A stretch of 64,000 nucleotides of DNA from Siphonodentalium dalli (lineage: Eukaryota; Mollusca; Scaphopoda; Gadilida; Siphonodentaliidae). Position 1 is the stretch's first letter; each line of letters starts with the position of its first letter. Shown piece after piece: positions 1 through 12,070 of this stretch. The notes under the pieces are model-generated. The model was not told the origin of the DNA. It was given only the letters and a program-made list of their open reading frames with translations, and did not search any database. Made by a program: the position numbers and the translations under genes. Where the stretch lies: assembly GCA_032622095.1 (NCBI GenBank), contig CP136062.1, positions 133,443,282 to 133,507,281 of the forward strand. Direction: 5' to 3'.

Positions 1-249
1 AAGAGACTGAATATAAGGTAACCTGATAATTCTAGAAAAGCATCATTTATGAAATCTTTATTTTAATAGCAAGGTACTTGTTTTCACATTGATTTTTTAT
101 TTCTGGGTTTAGATGACTATATATAGGAATTGCATGTGAATTTTCAACATTATATTGAAGTCGACCTATTTTGCTTATATCGTAATTGAAAACTTGCTGA
201 GCTACTATTTACAATATTTGTCTTTTATTTGACATGTTGTCATCTCTGA

Positions 250-378
<129 letters not shown>

Positions 379-403
379 TGACTGCCTTTTGAATTCAAAG
401 GAC

Positions 404-870
404 TTTTTATGTTTACCCATACCATAGTATGGTAAACATAGTGTCGTTGTCCGGATTGACCACTCGTCGTTAGTCCGTCCATCCGTCCGTAGACACTTTA
501 CGCATGGTGCGATAACTCAAATATTTTCTATCTGATCGGAACCAAATTTTGTGTATGAATTTCTCAGCACAACAGACAGATCGAGTTCGAATATGGGTTG
601 ATCCGACTATTTTTAACTGAGTTATGGCCCTTTTTCGAAAAAATATTCACTCTTAAAAAAAAAAAAATGAATAAAAAAATATATAATAATTTTTTATTTT
701 TTTTAAATAATTAAAAACAAATTTTGTTTTTAAAGTTAACAAAATTTGAAAAACAAACACCATTATAACTCTGCCAAGGGTACCCCGAGTCACCACACCA
801 AATCTGTTTTAATCGGTCCAAAATCTTGTGTTATATACTGGTAAATTTGTTTGGAGCGACATTAAATCCA
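404..870 (+). repeat. Dispersed repeat: hairpin head, GTCCGTCC run, degenerate tail
   Basis: The repeat lies in the SMC3 intron 352-2031. It begins with a small palindrome around CCATACCATAGTATGG (about 418-433), followed by GTCCGTCCATCCGTCCGT (473-490) and an AT-rich tail with phrases such as 'gagttatggccctttttcga'. A second copy with the same head is at 58490-58900. This architecture recurs in the window with different heads (2345, 22928, 54560, 55590, 56725, 62503). No coding potential is seen. Confidence 0.7.
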
Positions 871-1299
871 ATTCAATAATTCCATCCCATGCCTTTGGAC
901 TACTTAGCTATTGATAAGGCTATATTATTTTCTGATGTCTGTTATGCCAATGTGCAGATAATCTGATAAAGAAAGCTATGGTATCTAATTTATAATAAAG
1001 ATTCAACAATACACATCACATGATATTAACAGTAGACTTGAACATCACTCTACAGATGGTCTGAGGTCATTATAAATGTTATTGGTTTAATAGAGATGCC
1101 AGCTTTCAACATAAACAATTCCTGTGATTTGTTGACAGCTCTGCTATATAATTAATATTAATGGGTCAGCAGTGAGGTGGCTTATCTTGATATATATTGT
1201 TGGTAGAATTTGGTACATTATCATTGTAAACTTAAATTGGACTCTCTTAACCCAAGTATTCCATGTCCAGGTCACCTTTCACATTTAACCAAAGGCTGT

Positions 1300-1345
1300 G
1301 GTGGTGCAGCATTACAGATCCTGTACCAGTGCATTCTCTTATATA
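1300..1345. repeat. Partial copy of the palindromic MITE core
   Basis: A fragment containing 'gtaccagtgcattctctta' and 'aaatgcgag' resembles the core of the TTAA miniature elements described at 1519-1780. No second arm or terminus is evident, so it looks like a remnant. Confidence 0.5.
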
Positions 1346-1518
1346 AATGCGAGTGACCCATAAATTCCAATAATTTGTGTTATGTACATTTGTCTATAAT
1401 AGTACATAACAGTATACTCTATAATTCAACACCAAAACTCTCATTTATGATTCCGATCATAGTAATTTACTATCGCCAAGGGACGGGTTAACATCTGCCG
1501 ATCGTGATCGGCCTCTCG

Positions 1519-1780
1519 TTAACCCTTTCAGGACTGGAGCTTCCTGAAATTCTGCGAAAACCCTGTACCAATGCACTCTCTTTTACATGCGATTCTCCCA
1601 TAGGGAGCCTCATATAAATAAGAGAATATATTCGCCTAACAATATTTACCTTGACCTTGTAAGGCAGTGCATTCTCTTATAGATGCGAGCTTCCCTATGG
1701 GAGACTCACATTTATAAGAGAATGCACTGGCACAGATCTTTAATGCTGCACCAGTGCAGCTCCCGTTGTGAAAGGGTTAA
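1519..1780. mobile_element. TTAA-flanked MITE, family a (CCCTTTCA termini)
   Basis: The left end is TTAA followed by CCCTTTCAGGACTGGAGC; the right end is GCTCCCGTTGTGAAAGGG followed by TTAA. The inverted termini therefore begin CCCTTTCA and carry a GGAGC block, and both sides have the TTAA expected of a TTAA-specific transposase (piggyBac- or Kolobok-type). The interior consists of palindromic modules reading 'cattctcttatanatgcgag'. It is non-coding and non-autonomous. It sits in the SMC3 intron 352-2031. Confidence 0.8.
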
Positions 1781-1971
1781 TTACATTGACATACTTTATA
1801 TTATTGAAAATACCAAAGATTGAACTCTGTTTAGTTACTTGTAATGCCAAAGTAATGGTAAATCTGACCTGGTGGCATTAGATGGTCATTATATATTGAC
1901 TTTCATTTTATTGACTTGTGTCAATTCATTACTGATTTTCACCTTTTGCTTACCGCTTTCAGTGTCACTGA

Positions 1972-2205
<234 letters not shown>

Positions 2206-2344
2206 TGAAAGATATGTTGATTACAACTTTTCTTCTATTTAACCACAGTTTCTGCTGGAGCATTAGTGGGTCCCTTTTAGGGTTCCTTTCCCCTAACCCA
2301 AATTTCCCTTCCAACACATACTAATTCCATTCCAAAGACTAATG

Positions 2345-2830
2345 CTTATTATGCCCCCGATCTCCGATGGAGATTTGGGGGTATATAGTGGAGCCCTCCG
2401 TCCGTCCGTCCGTCCTTCCGTCCTTCCGTCCGTCCGTACGAACGTTTCAACTCATAACTTTGGTTTCGCTAACTCAATTCAGTTGATCTTTGGTATGCCA
2501 ATAGACCAGCCGGGGGGACAAGATTTCCCCATAGCCGTGGTTTCGTCCGCCCATTTTTTCCAGAGTTACGCCCCTTTTTGGACTTAGAAAATTCAGGGTT
2601 TCTGCTACTTTTTTTGGTTTCCAGATTTTGGATTGTTTATTTGCAAAACCCGTTTTTTTGTGTATTACCAATATCGCAATACAGGTCAAGGTAAAATTTC
2701 GGTTCAATCGGATAATTTTTGTGAGAGTTATGACCCTTTTTCGACTTAAATTTTTTTTTTTTTTTTTTAGAAAATTCAGTTTTCCTTCTATTTTTGTGGC
2801 ACCAGACCAAATTTGAAGCTAATATAGAAC
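2345..2830 (+). repeat. Dispersed repeat: GGGGGCATA-type hairpin head plus CCGT run
   Basis: The repeat begins with the hairpin 'atgcccccgatctccgatgg', whose arms ATGCCCCC and GGGGGTAT fold back. This is followed by GTCCGTCCGTCCGTCC (2400-2440) and a tail of degenerate phrases ('ttacgcccctttttggactt', 'gagttatgaccctttttcga') repeating every ~150-180 bp. It lies in the SMC3 intron 2176-4044. The architecture matches the repeats at 404 and 55590, with a different head. Confidence 0.65.
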
Positions 2831-2924
2831 AACATGTGGCATTTTTATAGCGCTTAACCAGAAAGTTTCTCTGATTGTACAGTCAGGGGCGTTACCTCCG
2901 CCCAGCGGTGCACTTGTATTGTCT

Positions 2925-3060
2925 CCATATCTTCCACTATATAGAACCAACAGGAAATGATAAACAAAGCAGAACAAACGAAATATTATTTGCGAGGCTA
3001 ATGCCGACCACTAGAGAACCATTTCGTGGACAAATATTTCTCGTCAAGGATACTCACATT
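2925..3060. repeat. Dispersed repeat, also present at 19835-20010
   Basis: The stretch reading 'tcttccactatatagaacca', 'aaatgataaacaaa' and 'cgtggacaaatatttctcgt' aligns by eye with 19880-20000 ('accaacagtgaatgataaac ... cagtggactattttatgg'). Only two diverged copies are seen and no termini are recognised. Confidence 0.4.
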
Positions 3061-3399
3061 GACAATTATTACATTGAGGATATACATATATAATATTTTG
3101 AAATTAGGTTCGTTAATAATGTATGTAGTGCACACTGTCCCGTTACATATAATTGCCACACTGAAATAGTTCCCTGTCTATATGTAATTTAAATAGACTA
3201 TAATTGGAACAGTTGTTCCCCTCATTTCACACAAACGCAATGTTGCAAAATTATTTTCAAATGTAGTTGAAATAGCAATATACTCAGTCCTTTTATATAA
3301 TATAGACAAGGTTGTATTATATAATGTCACTTTTCCCAACAACAACATACAACTGTTGTCGACATCAACAGGATGTTCCTTAATTTATTAGTCAAATTT

Positions 3400-3830
3400 T
3401 TCAAAAACTCGACTTATGGTTTGACGAGGGACGGTTGGCGGGCGGGCGGACCTAAAGAATGCCTTATAACTTTGACATTTGTGAACGGATTCAAAAAAAA
3501 ATTGGTATGTGAGTTGCTCCCAATGACTATTTACTGCCTGTAGAAAATGGGTCACGTCCGAACTTTTTGACAAGAGTTATCCATCTTTGATGACTTTTTT
3601 GCAATTTTATCACCTGTTAGCATGATAACTCAATCAAATATTAACTGATTACAACCATATTTGATATATGAGTCTCTTGCAACAATATCTCGGACGAGTT
3701 TGAAAACCAGGTTTGTCCGAATTTTTGGGCCTTTTGTGGGCCTTATTGCCAAGTTATTGGCAGAAGTTGTTTTCGACTGCCAATAAACTCGACATAGCAT
3801 CTTAGATGCGTACCCCTTGTTATGTATATT
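3400..3830 (+). repeat. Degenerate 'gagttatgnccctttt'-type dispersed repeat
   Basis: The stretch holds a GGCGGGCGG-rich block (3437-3450) followed by phrases typical of the degenerate tails elsewhere in the window ('acaaccatatttgatatatg', 'aagagttatccatctttg'). It ends near 'ccaataaactcgacatagca', which may fold back on the start ('ctcgacttatgg'). It is non-coding. Confidence 0.4.
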
Positions 3831-3909
3831 AGACTAATATTGGTTCTACCGTACAATAAACTGGCAGTCTGTGTGATTTATTATGGGACTTTTAGAAGAA
3901 GGTTTATGA

Positions 3910-4236
<327 letters not shown>

Positions 4237-4829
4237 TAATCCAATGGTCAGAGTCAATATGAGTTTGATGCCCGCTGGTGGACTATCATAGCAGTGGCTA
4301 GATTTTTAGTTATGTGACTGCTGAGACATTCAGCATTCAAGTCTTGAACCAAGTTGGAATCCTTGAATAAATAAAGGAAATGGATAGAAATTTCTACATG
4401 TAACAATATTATCATTTCTAGCTGGCTCTGGTCATAGGAAACTTGCTATTTTTTATATGCACTAGACTCTAAAAAAAAACAATATTTATAGTCTCATAAA
4501 GATTATCCTGGAACCCTGAACACATCATCTTTAACATAATGTACTTTGTTTGCCTTTATTGGAGTTCCTACAAGTCTGGACAAGTTAGGTTTTTGGGTTA
4601 AATTTTAAAACTAAAATTCCTTGATTTTGATAGGAACCTTGAAAGGAACTTCTGGTTCTTCAAAACAGATAAATATAATCTTGTTTGACTTTTTTGGCAA
4701 TGGATGCTGATTTTCATATATTTCCTACCTTGATGACGATGGACAAATATCCTATGGGAAATATTTTATTGACTATCGATATATGGAGCAAAATCACACT
4801 TCCTTAAACATGTTCCCGTTCCGTTTTAG

Positions 4830-4892
4830 GAAGATGAAGGTGGTTCACAAGACGTACCACTAGTGGAACAGTTCACAGGAGTCGGGATCAAG
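4830..4892 (+). CDS. SMC3: SMC3 exon D (acidic linker, EQFTGVGIK)
   Basis: The exon is 21 codons, phase 0, with acceptor TTTTAG ending at 4829 and donor GTAACA at 4893. It reads EDEGGSQDVPLVEQFTGVGI then K. The acidic, variable half corresponds to the poorly conserved loop of SMC3; EQFTGVGIK re-enters the conserved head core and continues in frame into VSFT of exon E. Confidence 0.92.
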
Positions 4893-5104
4893 GTAACATA
4901 ACTTTCACTGTTATGCAATGCAAAGTCAATTTCCCATTTGTCAGGCCAAAATTTTATGAAAAGCATGCACAGTTTTTATATGTATTAATATTTATGTTTG
5001 GGGCACACGCCAACAAGGCATTCCAGCTCCCCATCGCCGAGTAGATGTCCATAAAAAGTTAGTAAATGAATTCCATGTGATTTATTTTGTCAAAAATCGC
5101 CTGC

Positions 5105-5441
5105 TTAACCTCTTCGCTGCTAAATGACATTATGACATCGTGTGCTGGACTATTGACGTTATTGGCGTTTTCCAGTGGAAAAATATAACAGAAATATCAC
5201 AATAACCATAATACTGACTCAGTTGAAAGGCTATTATCATTCCCAAATGTGGAACATCATACACTGTTTGAAACGTTGAGATACAGTTATTCCAATGCAT
5301 CAATCTCTGAGTTCCAGTTCTGAATAATGGCATACTGCTAGTGTGCTGAAGTAGGTCTGTAGGTACTACAGACTATATAGCACGCAACATGCACGTTTAT
5401 GTCCGTAATAGTTATGGACGTCATAGCAGTGAAGAGGTTAA
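5105..5441. mobile_element. TTAA-flanked MITE, family c (CCTCTTCGCTGCTA termini)
   Basis: The left end is TTAA followed by CCTCTTCGCTGCTAAATGAC; the right end is GTCATAGCAGTGAAGAGG followed by TTAA. The ~18-bp inverted termini differ at a few positions and both flanks are TTAA. It is non-coding and lies in the SMC3 intron 4893-6033. Only one copy was seen in the window. Confidence 0.78.
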
Positions 5442-5620
5442 GTATGATCGACTCATTTTGTCCTGAGGTAGCAGTTGCACTCCATAATATGTTTAAGAAA
5501 TATTTGAACATAGTTACCAATTGCAGTAATGAATCAGATATTGAACAGGGAAACTGGTCTGTTCGATCTCAATGTTTGTATAAAATGAATGCCACAAATA
5601 TTGCATAAGGACTAATCATT

Positions 5621-5647
5621 CCCCCCCCCCCCCCCCCCCCCCCCCCC
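5621..5647. repeat. Poly-C tract (27 C)
   Basis: An uninterrupted run of C lies in the SMC3 intron 4893-6033. Similar C or G runs occur at 23491-23514, 24885-24899, 25038-25048, 25584-25593 and 49230-49242. Lengths in an assembly may not be reliable. Confidence 0.8.
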
Positions 5648-5817
5648 AGCAGATTGAACATGTATAAACAGATTGAACAGGATTTAATGACCATTGCTTG
5701 CGGACCTGAGAAACAGCATATTGTCTTTGCGTGGCCTTAGTTATTGTTTCATATCAAAATCGACTTGAGAAATAATCAACATAGGCATTATTATTCAACT
5801 GGATTAATATTAAATTG

Positions 5818-6000
5818 TTAAAGGCATGGATGACCTTTGCGGTGGGTATACTGTGGACACAACTGTTAAAACTGCCATAAACAGAAAGAATATTCAAATA
5901 TAGACATATTTTGTTCTTACACCAATCATAAATATCAAGTAAATAGTATGTTAATGTCAAGTTCTTATGCTGTGTTATGTTAACTTTAACCATATTTACT
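5818..6000. repeat. Repeat of the AAAGGCAYGGRTGRCC family (TTAA family g)
   Basis: The stretch starts TTAAAGGCATGGATGACC (5818) and continues 'gtgggtatactgtgg ... gaaagaatattcaaatatag ... ttgttcttacaccaatca'. The same succession of phrases occurs at 11365-11530 and its first part near 57285, so this is one copy of a dispersed element. Its right terminus was not located before exon E. Confidence 0.55.
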
Positions 6001-6024
6001 CGCTCTACATCTGTGATTGGATAA

Positions 6025-6234
<210 letters not shown>

Positions 6235-6576
6235 TAGATCTTAGATGATAGGTTTGTGTTGGAAAGAAATTCTCTTTCAGAGATTTTTTGTACAATGTCT
6301 AGCTGAATATGGGTCAAATTCCCAATTGGCAGTAGTCAGATATTTCCCAATTTCTCATTCTAAGAGGGTTTTCCATTCTAGAGTTATTCATCTTTGTTTA
6401 ATTGGAAATGTGTGTTTTTTTTTTCTTCTTTTTTTTTCTTCGTACTAGCAGTATCCTCACTACCGGTTGTCAGATCTCAATGAAATATGGTATGGATGTT
6501 CAGGGCATTCAATGGAGTGTTTAATCGTTTTGTTTATGTTTTCCGTTCTAGAGTTATTCATCTTAGTTTATCTTAA

Positions 6577-7014
<438 letters not shown>

Positions 7015-7390
7015 TGACTTGAAGCAGAGTTTCCTTTAGTGATGAACTGATTAACTGGTAATTCACGACAATCGGAATCAGCAGATTTGAGACATACCCA
7101 CACAACACATTAAGTCAGCCCAATATAAGATTTCCAAGCACATAGCAACAATAAATAACTGGCTTCAGATGCCATTTGGCTGAACTTTGAAAAGCACGCC
7201 CAATTATTCTGCTGACTGCTTTTAGTGATTAGGTCAACAATTTGTGACGTCGTGTTTGTGTTACGGTCTTATTAGGGTATGAAACGGCTGACCCAATTGG
7301 CTGTTGACCAATATCCAAACAGGATTTAGTCTAACACAGACGGGTTATATAACTATTTAATTATAATGATTCATTTTAATTTATTTACAG

Positions 7391-7462
7391 GTGAGCCACA
7401 TTGAATGTGTATCCAGAGAAGAAGCTGAGGACTTTGTTGAAGATGACACCACACACGGATAG
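7391..7462 (+). CDS. SMC3: SMC3 terminal exon G with stop
   Basis: The exon has 23 codons plus TAG (7460-7462); the acceptor TTTACAG ends at 7390. It reads VSHIECVSREEAEDFVEDDT then THG, the typical SMC3 C-terminus (EDFVEDDTTHG). An AATAAA at 7467-7472 begins only five bases after the stop; another AATAAA is near 9268. Which is used cannot be told from sequence. The exon begins GTGAGC, so the acceptor is directly followed by a donor-like hexamer. Confidence 0.95.
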   Translation: MSHIECVSREEAEDFVEDDTTHG

Positions 7463-7568
7463 TCTCAATAAACGCGGGTTTTACACTACACAATACGACA
7501 CACACTCCTCCACAACTGACTCCTGCCATGCAGTAACGAACACAGACAGAAATCCAAATGACTGTCAT

Positions 7569-7869
7569 ATATGTGACCCGCCATATCAAATCCAGTCGTA
7601 AGTCGGGATTTTTTTACCCTGTGCCAATGCATTCTCTTATATATGCGAGTCGACCATAGGTCGCTCCCTGCAGGGTAATGGATGTTTTTTATTTTATGTC
7701 CTAAAAAATGTAAGAAACATTTATTAAAAAAAAATGATAAAAAAATTGTTAGGCCAATGCATTCTCTTATATATGCGAGGTGACCTATGGTCGACTCGCA
7801 TATATAAGAGAATGCATTGGCACAGGGTAAAAAAAATCCCGACTGGATTTGATATGGCGGGTCACATAT
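7569..7869. mobile_element. Inverted-repeat MITE with ATATGTGACCCGCC termini
   Basis: The left arm ATATGTGACCCGCCATATCA matches the reverse complement of the right arm GATATGGCGGGTCACATAT. The arms extend through 'aaatccagtcg', the 'cgggattttttt' block and 'accctgtgccaatgcattc', about 75-80 bp. The interior is the same double-hairpin module ('gccaatgcattctcttatat') found in the TTAA elements at 10411 and 20761, although these termini are different. It is non-coding and lies just downstream of the SMC3 stop. Confidence 0.75.
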
Positions 7870-7999
7870 TGATATGATGCAGTTATTTCCTCTGCAGTAA
7901 TTACACACATAGTAACAATGATCACTAACTTCAGACTCATCAAAAAGTGTCAAGTTTGTTTCCATTAGGCTCCAAGAAACCAAGCAGATATTTCAGTAC

Positions 8000-8220
8000 T
8001 TAACCCTTTCATGACGGCATCATTAAAGATCCTGTGCCAGTGCATTCTCTTAACATATGCGAGTCTGCCATAGGCAGCCTCGCATATAAGATAATGCACT
8101 GGCTTATTAAGTCAAGGCAAATATTGTTAGGCCAATGTATTCTCATATATGCGAGACTCCCTATGGAAGAATGCATTAGCGTTTTTTTCGCAAAATTCAG
8201 GAAGCTTCAGTCATGGAATA
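8000..8220. mobile_element. TTAA MITE family a, decayed right end
   Basis: The left end TTAACCCTTTCATGACGG is clear. The interior has the 'tgtgccagtgcattctctta' palindromes. The right end 'ttcaggaagcttcagtcatg' is the degraded inverse of the family terminus, and its flanking TTAA is lost. Confidence 0.65.
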
Positions 8221-8387
8221 GATCTGCTTGAATATTCTAAACTAAACCATCGGTAGAATCATAAGAATATCAGCTGGATCAAATTGGATCCAGATAAAAA
8301 GTGTTACAGTAAGTATTCTATGTGTAAGGCGTTGCGTGGTTAATTACTATCAGTGAATATTTATTATTGCTGAATTGGTTGTTATTC

Positions 8388-9190
8388 AAGTCTGCAAATA
8401 GTGTGTCTGTCATTTGCAGAATGAGGTGCCCAGAGGGTGAATTTAGTTATGCTATCCCACACAGTGGGCTAGCATCACCAAATTCACCCTCTCGGGACCT
8501 AACTGTGCTTAGACCTCAATTTCTGAGAAGTATCTATGGTCTCAAATTTGCTTAAGATTAACTGAATGTTACACAGTGGGCTAGCATCACCAAATTCACC
8601 CTCTGGGAACCTAATTGTGCTTAGACCTCATTTTCTGGGAAGTATCTATAGTCTCAAATTTGCTTAAGATTGTTTTTAGTTACTTTTTCTCTTCCGGGAA
8701 GTATCTATATCCCCTATTTTGCATAAGATAAAATGCATAATCGAGTTGAAAAATGGGTGAACCTCACCAATTTCAACTGGGAAACTTCAATCTGATCCTA
8801 GTTTTCCCCATTGCAGTTGAGACATAAGCAGAATGAGGTCTCCCAGAGGGTGAATTTGTTGATGCTAGACACAGCGGGGTCACGTCACAGCTGGCTAGCA
8901 TCACCAAATTTATCCGCTCTGAGAGACCTAGATTAAGATTTAAGTTCCCAGATGGTGAATATCGTGATATGCACCCATTGGGCACCTCCATTATGCTATG
9001 TGTCAACTGCCAATTTTGGGATATAGAGTAAAAAAGAGTCTTGGTGAAGAAGTTTCTAAAGAAGATGAGGCCTAAGCGGAATGATGTCCAGAGGGTGAAT
9101 TTAGTGATGCTAGCCTGCTGTTCTGAGAAGTGTCACTAAATTCACCCTCTGGTGACATCTTTCAGGCACCATGTTCTCAGACCTGTCTAG
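8388..9190. repeat. Palindromic repeat family 'CAGAGGGTGAATTTAGTGAT'
   Basis: The left boundary 'caagtctgcaaatagtgtgt' is followed by 'gcagaatgaggtgcccagag' and 'ggtgaatttagttatgcta'. Inverted counterparts follow ('tagcatcaccaaattcaccc'), with an internal duplication (8460-8560 and 8571-8670) and a further palindrome at 9075-9160. Related copies are at 13310-13705, 23818-24275, 24690-24800 and 63597-63651. It is a non-coding foldback-type element; its flanking duplication was not identified. Confidence 0.65.
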
Positions 9191-9360
9191 TCGGTGTGAT
9201 TTGAATGTTGTTTTATTCAATCAACTTGAGATGATGGTGCCATTCACCGACATCAATATTTAAAATTCAATAAATATCTGTCAATTTTATGTCAACCATT
9301 GTCAATTATTGAACAACACAACAGTATTCTGATCAACCAATCAGACATAATTTGCAAAAC

Positions 9361-10045
9361 CTGGGTAACATAATGCCAGCTATATCAAACCTGGGTAACA
9401 TAATGCCAGCTATATCAAACCTGGGTAACATAATGCCAGCTATATCAAACCTGGGTAACATAATGCCAGCTTTATCAAACCTGGGTAACATAATGCCAGC
9501 TTTATCAAACCTGGGTAACATAATGCCAGCTTTATCAAACTTGGGTAACATAATGCCAGCTTTATCAAACCTGGGTAATATAATGCCAGCTTTATCAAAC
9601 TTGGGTAACATAATGCCAGATTTATCAAACCTGGGTAACATAATGCCAGCTTTATCAAACTTGGGTAACATAATGCCAGCTTTATCAAACCTGGGTAACA
9701 TAATGCCAGCTTTATCAAACTTGGGTAACATAATGCCAGCTTTATCAAACTTGGGTAACATAATGCCAGCTTTATCAAACCTGGGTAACATAATGCCAGC
9801 TTTATCAAACTTGGGTAACATAATGCCAGCTTTATCAAACTTGGGTAACATAATGCCAGCTTTATCAAACCTGGGTAACATAATGCCAGCTTTAACCTGG
9901 GTAACATAATGCCAGCTTTATCAAACTTTGGTAACATAATGCCAGCTTTATCAAACCTGGGTACATAATGCCAGCTTTATCAAACCTTGGTAACATAATG
10001 CCAGCTTTATCAAACCTGGGTAACATAATGCCAGCTTTATCAAAC
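9361..10045. repeat. 30-bp minisatellite, about 23 units
   Basis: The unit is CTGGGTAACATAATGCCAGC followed by TTTATCAAAC. Units 1-17 are in perfect 30-bp register; unit 18 (from 9871) loses six bases, and five more follow from 9897, one of them 29 bp. The first three units carry CTATATC instead of CTTTATC. Several middle units alternate CTGGG and TTGGG, indicating dimer-level amplification. Because 30 is a multiple of three and the unit lacks stops in several frames, open frames up to ~185 codons appear on both strands; these are not regarded as genes. Confidence 0.97.
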
Positions 10046-10312
10046 CTGGGTAACGCAGTTACCAAACCATTGGATAACGACCAATTGAGCTTTAGTATTG
10101 GTAGGATTAACTTCCTGTCAGCAAGCCAGTCAGCTATCTGCTGTCGTTCATGTGAAAATTGTTTGTATGAATGATGTTCACTCATGAGGTGCTATCTGTT
10201 TTAACTCATCCATCACATATCGCCATTGTAAATCATACCATCATTTTAGTGCTTCATTGGTCTCATGTCCATATTGTTACATTATCAATGTCATGAAAGA
10301 AAATTCAGAACG

Positions 10313-11020
10313 TTAAAGATGGTCTATCTCTTCCTACAACAGTTTTATATATTTTCCTGGGCATAAAATAATAAATATGAATCAAAGATCCCTATCCAGA
10401 AACGATTCTATTAACCCTTTACCCAACAGAAGGGCCCTGTGCCAATGCATTCTCTTATATATGTGAGTCGACCATAGGTCGCCTCGCATATATAAGAGAA
10501 TGCATTGGCTTAACACATTAAAAATTATAAAATTGTTAAAGAATGTAAGAAAAAAATGGTAAAAAAAGATTTTTTTTAGGCCAATGCATTCTCTTATATA
10601 TGCGAGGCGACCTATGGTCGACTCGCATATATAAGAGAATGCATTGGCACAGGGCATAACTGTAACTATCACAATGTGGTCAAGGAGCCGGTTCCAATGA
10701 TATCCATATTTGTATGGTTCTATTGAGACAGACCCAAGATAATTTAGGCTGTTGCAGCTTTATTTGGCCGGTTTGTTGGGTAAAGGGTTAATATTGATTT
10801 TATTTAAAATGTTCTGGTATAATATACATACAATCAAATTGGGACATTTTATGGCTCGCGTTCATTCAGGGCATTGGCATGCGTCATAAATCTATCTGAA
10901 ATTAGTATATAAAAATTGTCACACTTGATTACCATATCATATAAGAAAATATTGATGTAGATATATTTATTATTTTCCGAAACTATAAAACTTGTTTAGA
11001 AAGAGATAGACCATCTTTAA
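10313..11020. mobile_element. TTAA-flanked element, family h, carrying a nested insertion
   Basis: The left end is TTAA followed by AGATGGTCTATCTCTTCC; the right end is AGAGATAGACCATCT followed by TTAA. The arms stay similar for ~60 bp ('ttttatatattttcctggg' against 'ttttatagtttcggaaaat'). A family b element (10411-10791) sits inside at its own TTAA, so removal leaves a ~330-bp host MITE. A possible end of another copy is at 32926 ('ttaaggatagtgtacgta'). Confidence 0.75.
10411..10791. mobile_element. TTAA MITE family b (CCCTTTACCCAACA termini), nested
   Basis: The left end is TTAACCCTTTACCCAACA and the right end is its exact inverse TGTTGGGTAAAGGGTTAA. The interior has two palindromic hairpins (10438-10508 and 10579-10657) separated by an A/T spacer, then a unique arm ('ggttccaatgatatccatat'). 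A second full copy in opposite orientation lies at 20761-21154. Confidence 0.88.
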
Positions 11021-11360
11021 TATCTAAACCTATCATACACAAACATCTCTCCATTTGACATTACAGCTTGGGTTTTTCCCACTCACTGAACTGTTCTGAT
11101 TTATCATGAATGAATGTTAATATTATCTGATTTGTGTCAGGTACATGTGTAAATATATAGATTTTCCCACTTGTGATAAGATGCCAATTTCTGACATTTT
11201 ATTACAATACCCTTTAACTGGCAAAAATAATATCCCCACATGAAATTATATTAGATCTATATGAGTTCATTATCCAAATGAGGGACAACGCCATCAATAA
11301 AGTAACAGCAATGCTCATAGATGCCAAACTTTGGGCCCAATGTCTTCTTTGGTGCTTCAT

Positions 11361-11869
11361 TTAAGGATACGGGCGGTGGTGGGTATGCTGTTAAAATATT
11401 CAGCTCTGTCAAAAAGAAAGAATAGTAAAATATAGACAGACTTTGTTCTTATACCAATCAGAAATATGGCATAAACAGTAAGTTATTGTCAAATGTTTTT
11501 CCTTTGTATGTAAACAAAAGCAAAAAACGTTACAAAACCTGGCTTTTGTTTAGATCCGGATATGGTAAATATAAAGAGCGTTATTTGTTACTGTTTTCCT
11601 GATATGGAAATATTAAAGAACATTTATATCATGTGTGTGTGATTAACCAATATAATTGCGCTGTGTTATTTAAACAGCAGCAAAATTTCTGTAACACGAG
11701 CAGGTTCTTGTTTACGTACACCATCATACGTCTTGACGACAATATACTATTTACACGCTGATTATGTTTGGTATATGAACAAAACTATATATATTTTAAT
11801 ATTCCTTCTGTTTATGTCGATTTGAACAAATGTGAATATTTCTGCAACGAATGCCACCCGTGCCTTTAA
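11361..11869. mobile_element. TTAA-flanked element, family g
   Basis: The left end is TTAA followed by GGATACGGGCGGTGG; the right end is CCACCCGTGCCT followed by TTAA. Internal phrases match 5818-6000. The right-hand TTAA (11866-11869) is also the left flank of the family a element that follows, so the two insertions abut. It is non-coding. Confidence 0.6.
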
Positions 11870-12070
11870 CCCTTTTATGACGAGCTTCCTGAAATTTTTT
11901 GAAAACCCTATGCCAATGCATTCTCTTCTATATACGAGTCTCCCACAGGGATCTTCGCATATATTAGAGAATAAATTGGCTTAACAATCTATTAACCATG
12001 ACATTGTAAGTCAATGCGTTCTCTTATATATGCGAGGCTCCCTATGGGAAACTTGCATGTATTCAAGTGA
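11866..12070. mobile_element. TTAA MITE family a, 3' truncated
   Basis: It begins TTAACCCTTTTATGACGAGC and contains 'ccaatgcattctcttctata' palindromes. Similarity ends near 'gaaacttgcatgtattcaag' without the right terminus. Confidence 0.6.

Noticed and set aside
9333-10185. Overlapping open frames of 97-185 codons on both strands
   Set aside because: They are by-products of a 30-bp tandem array without stops; no start context, splice sites or flanking coding sequence.
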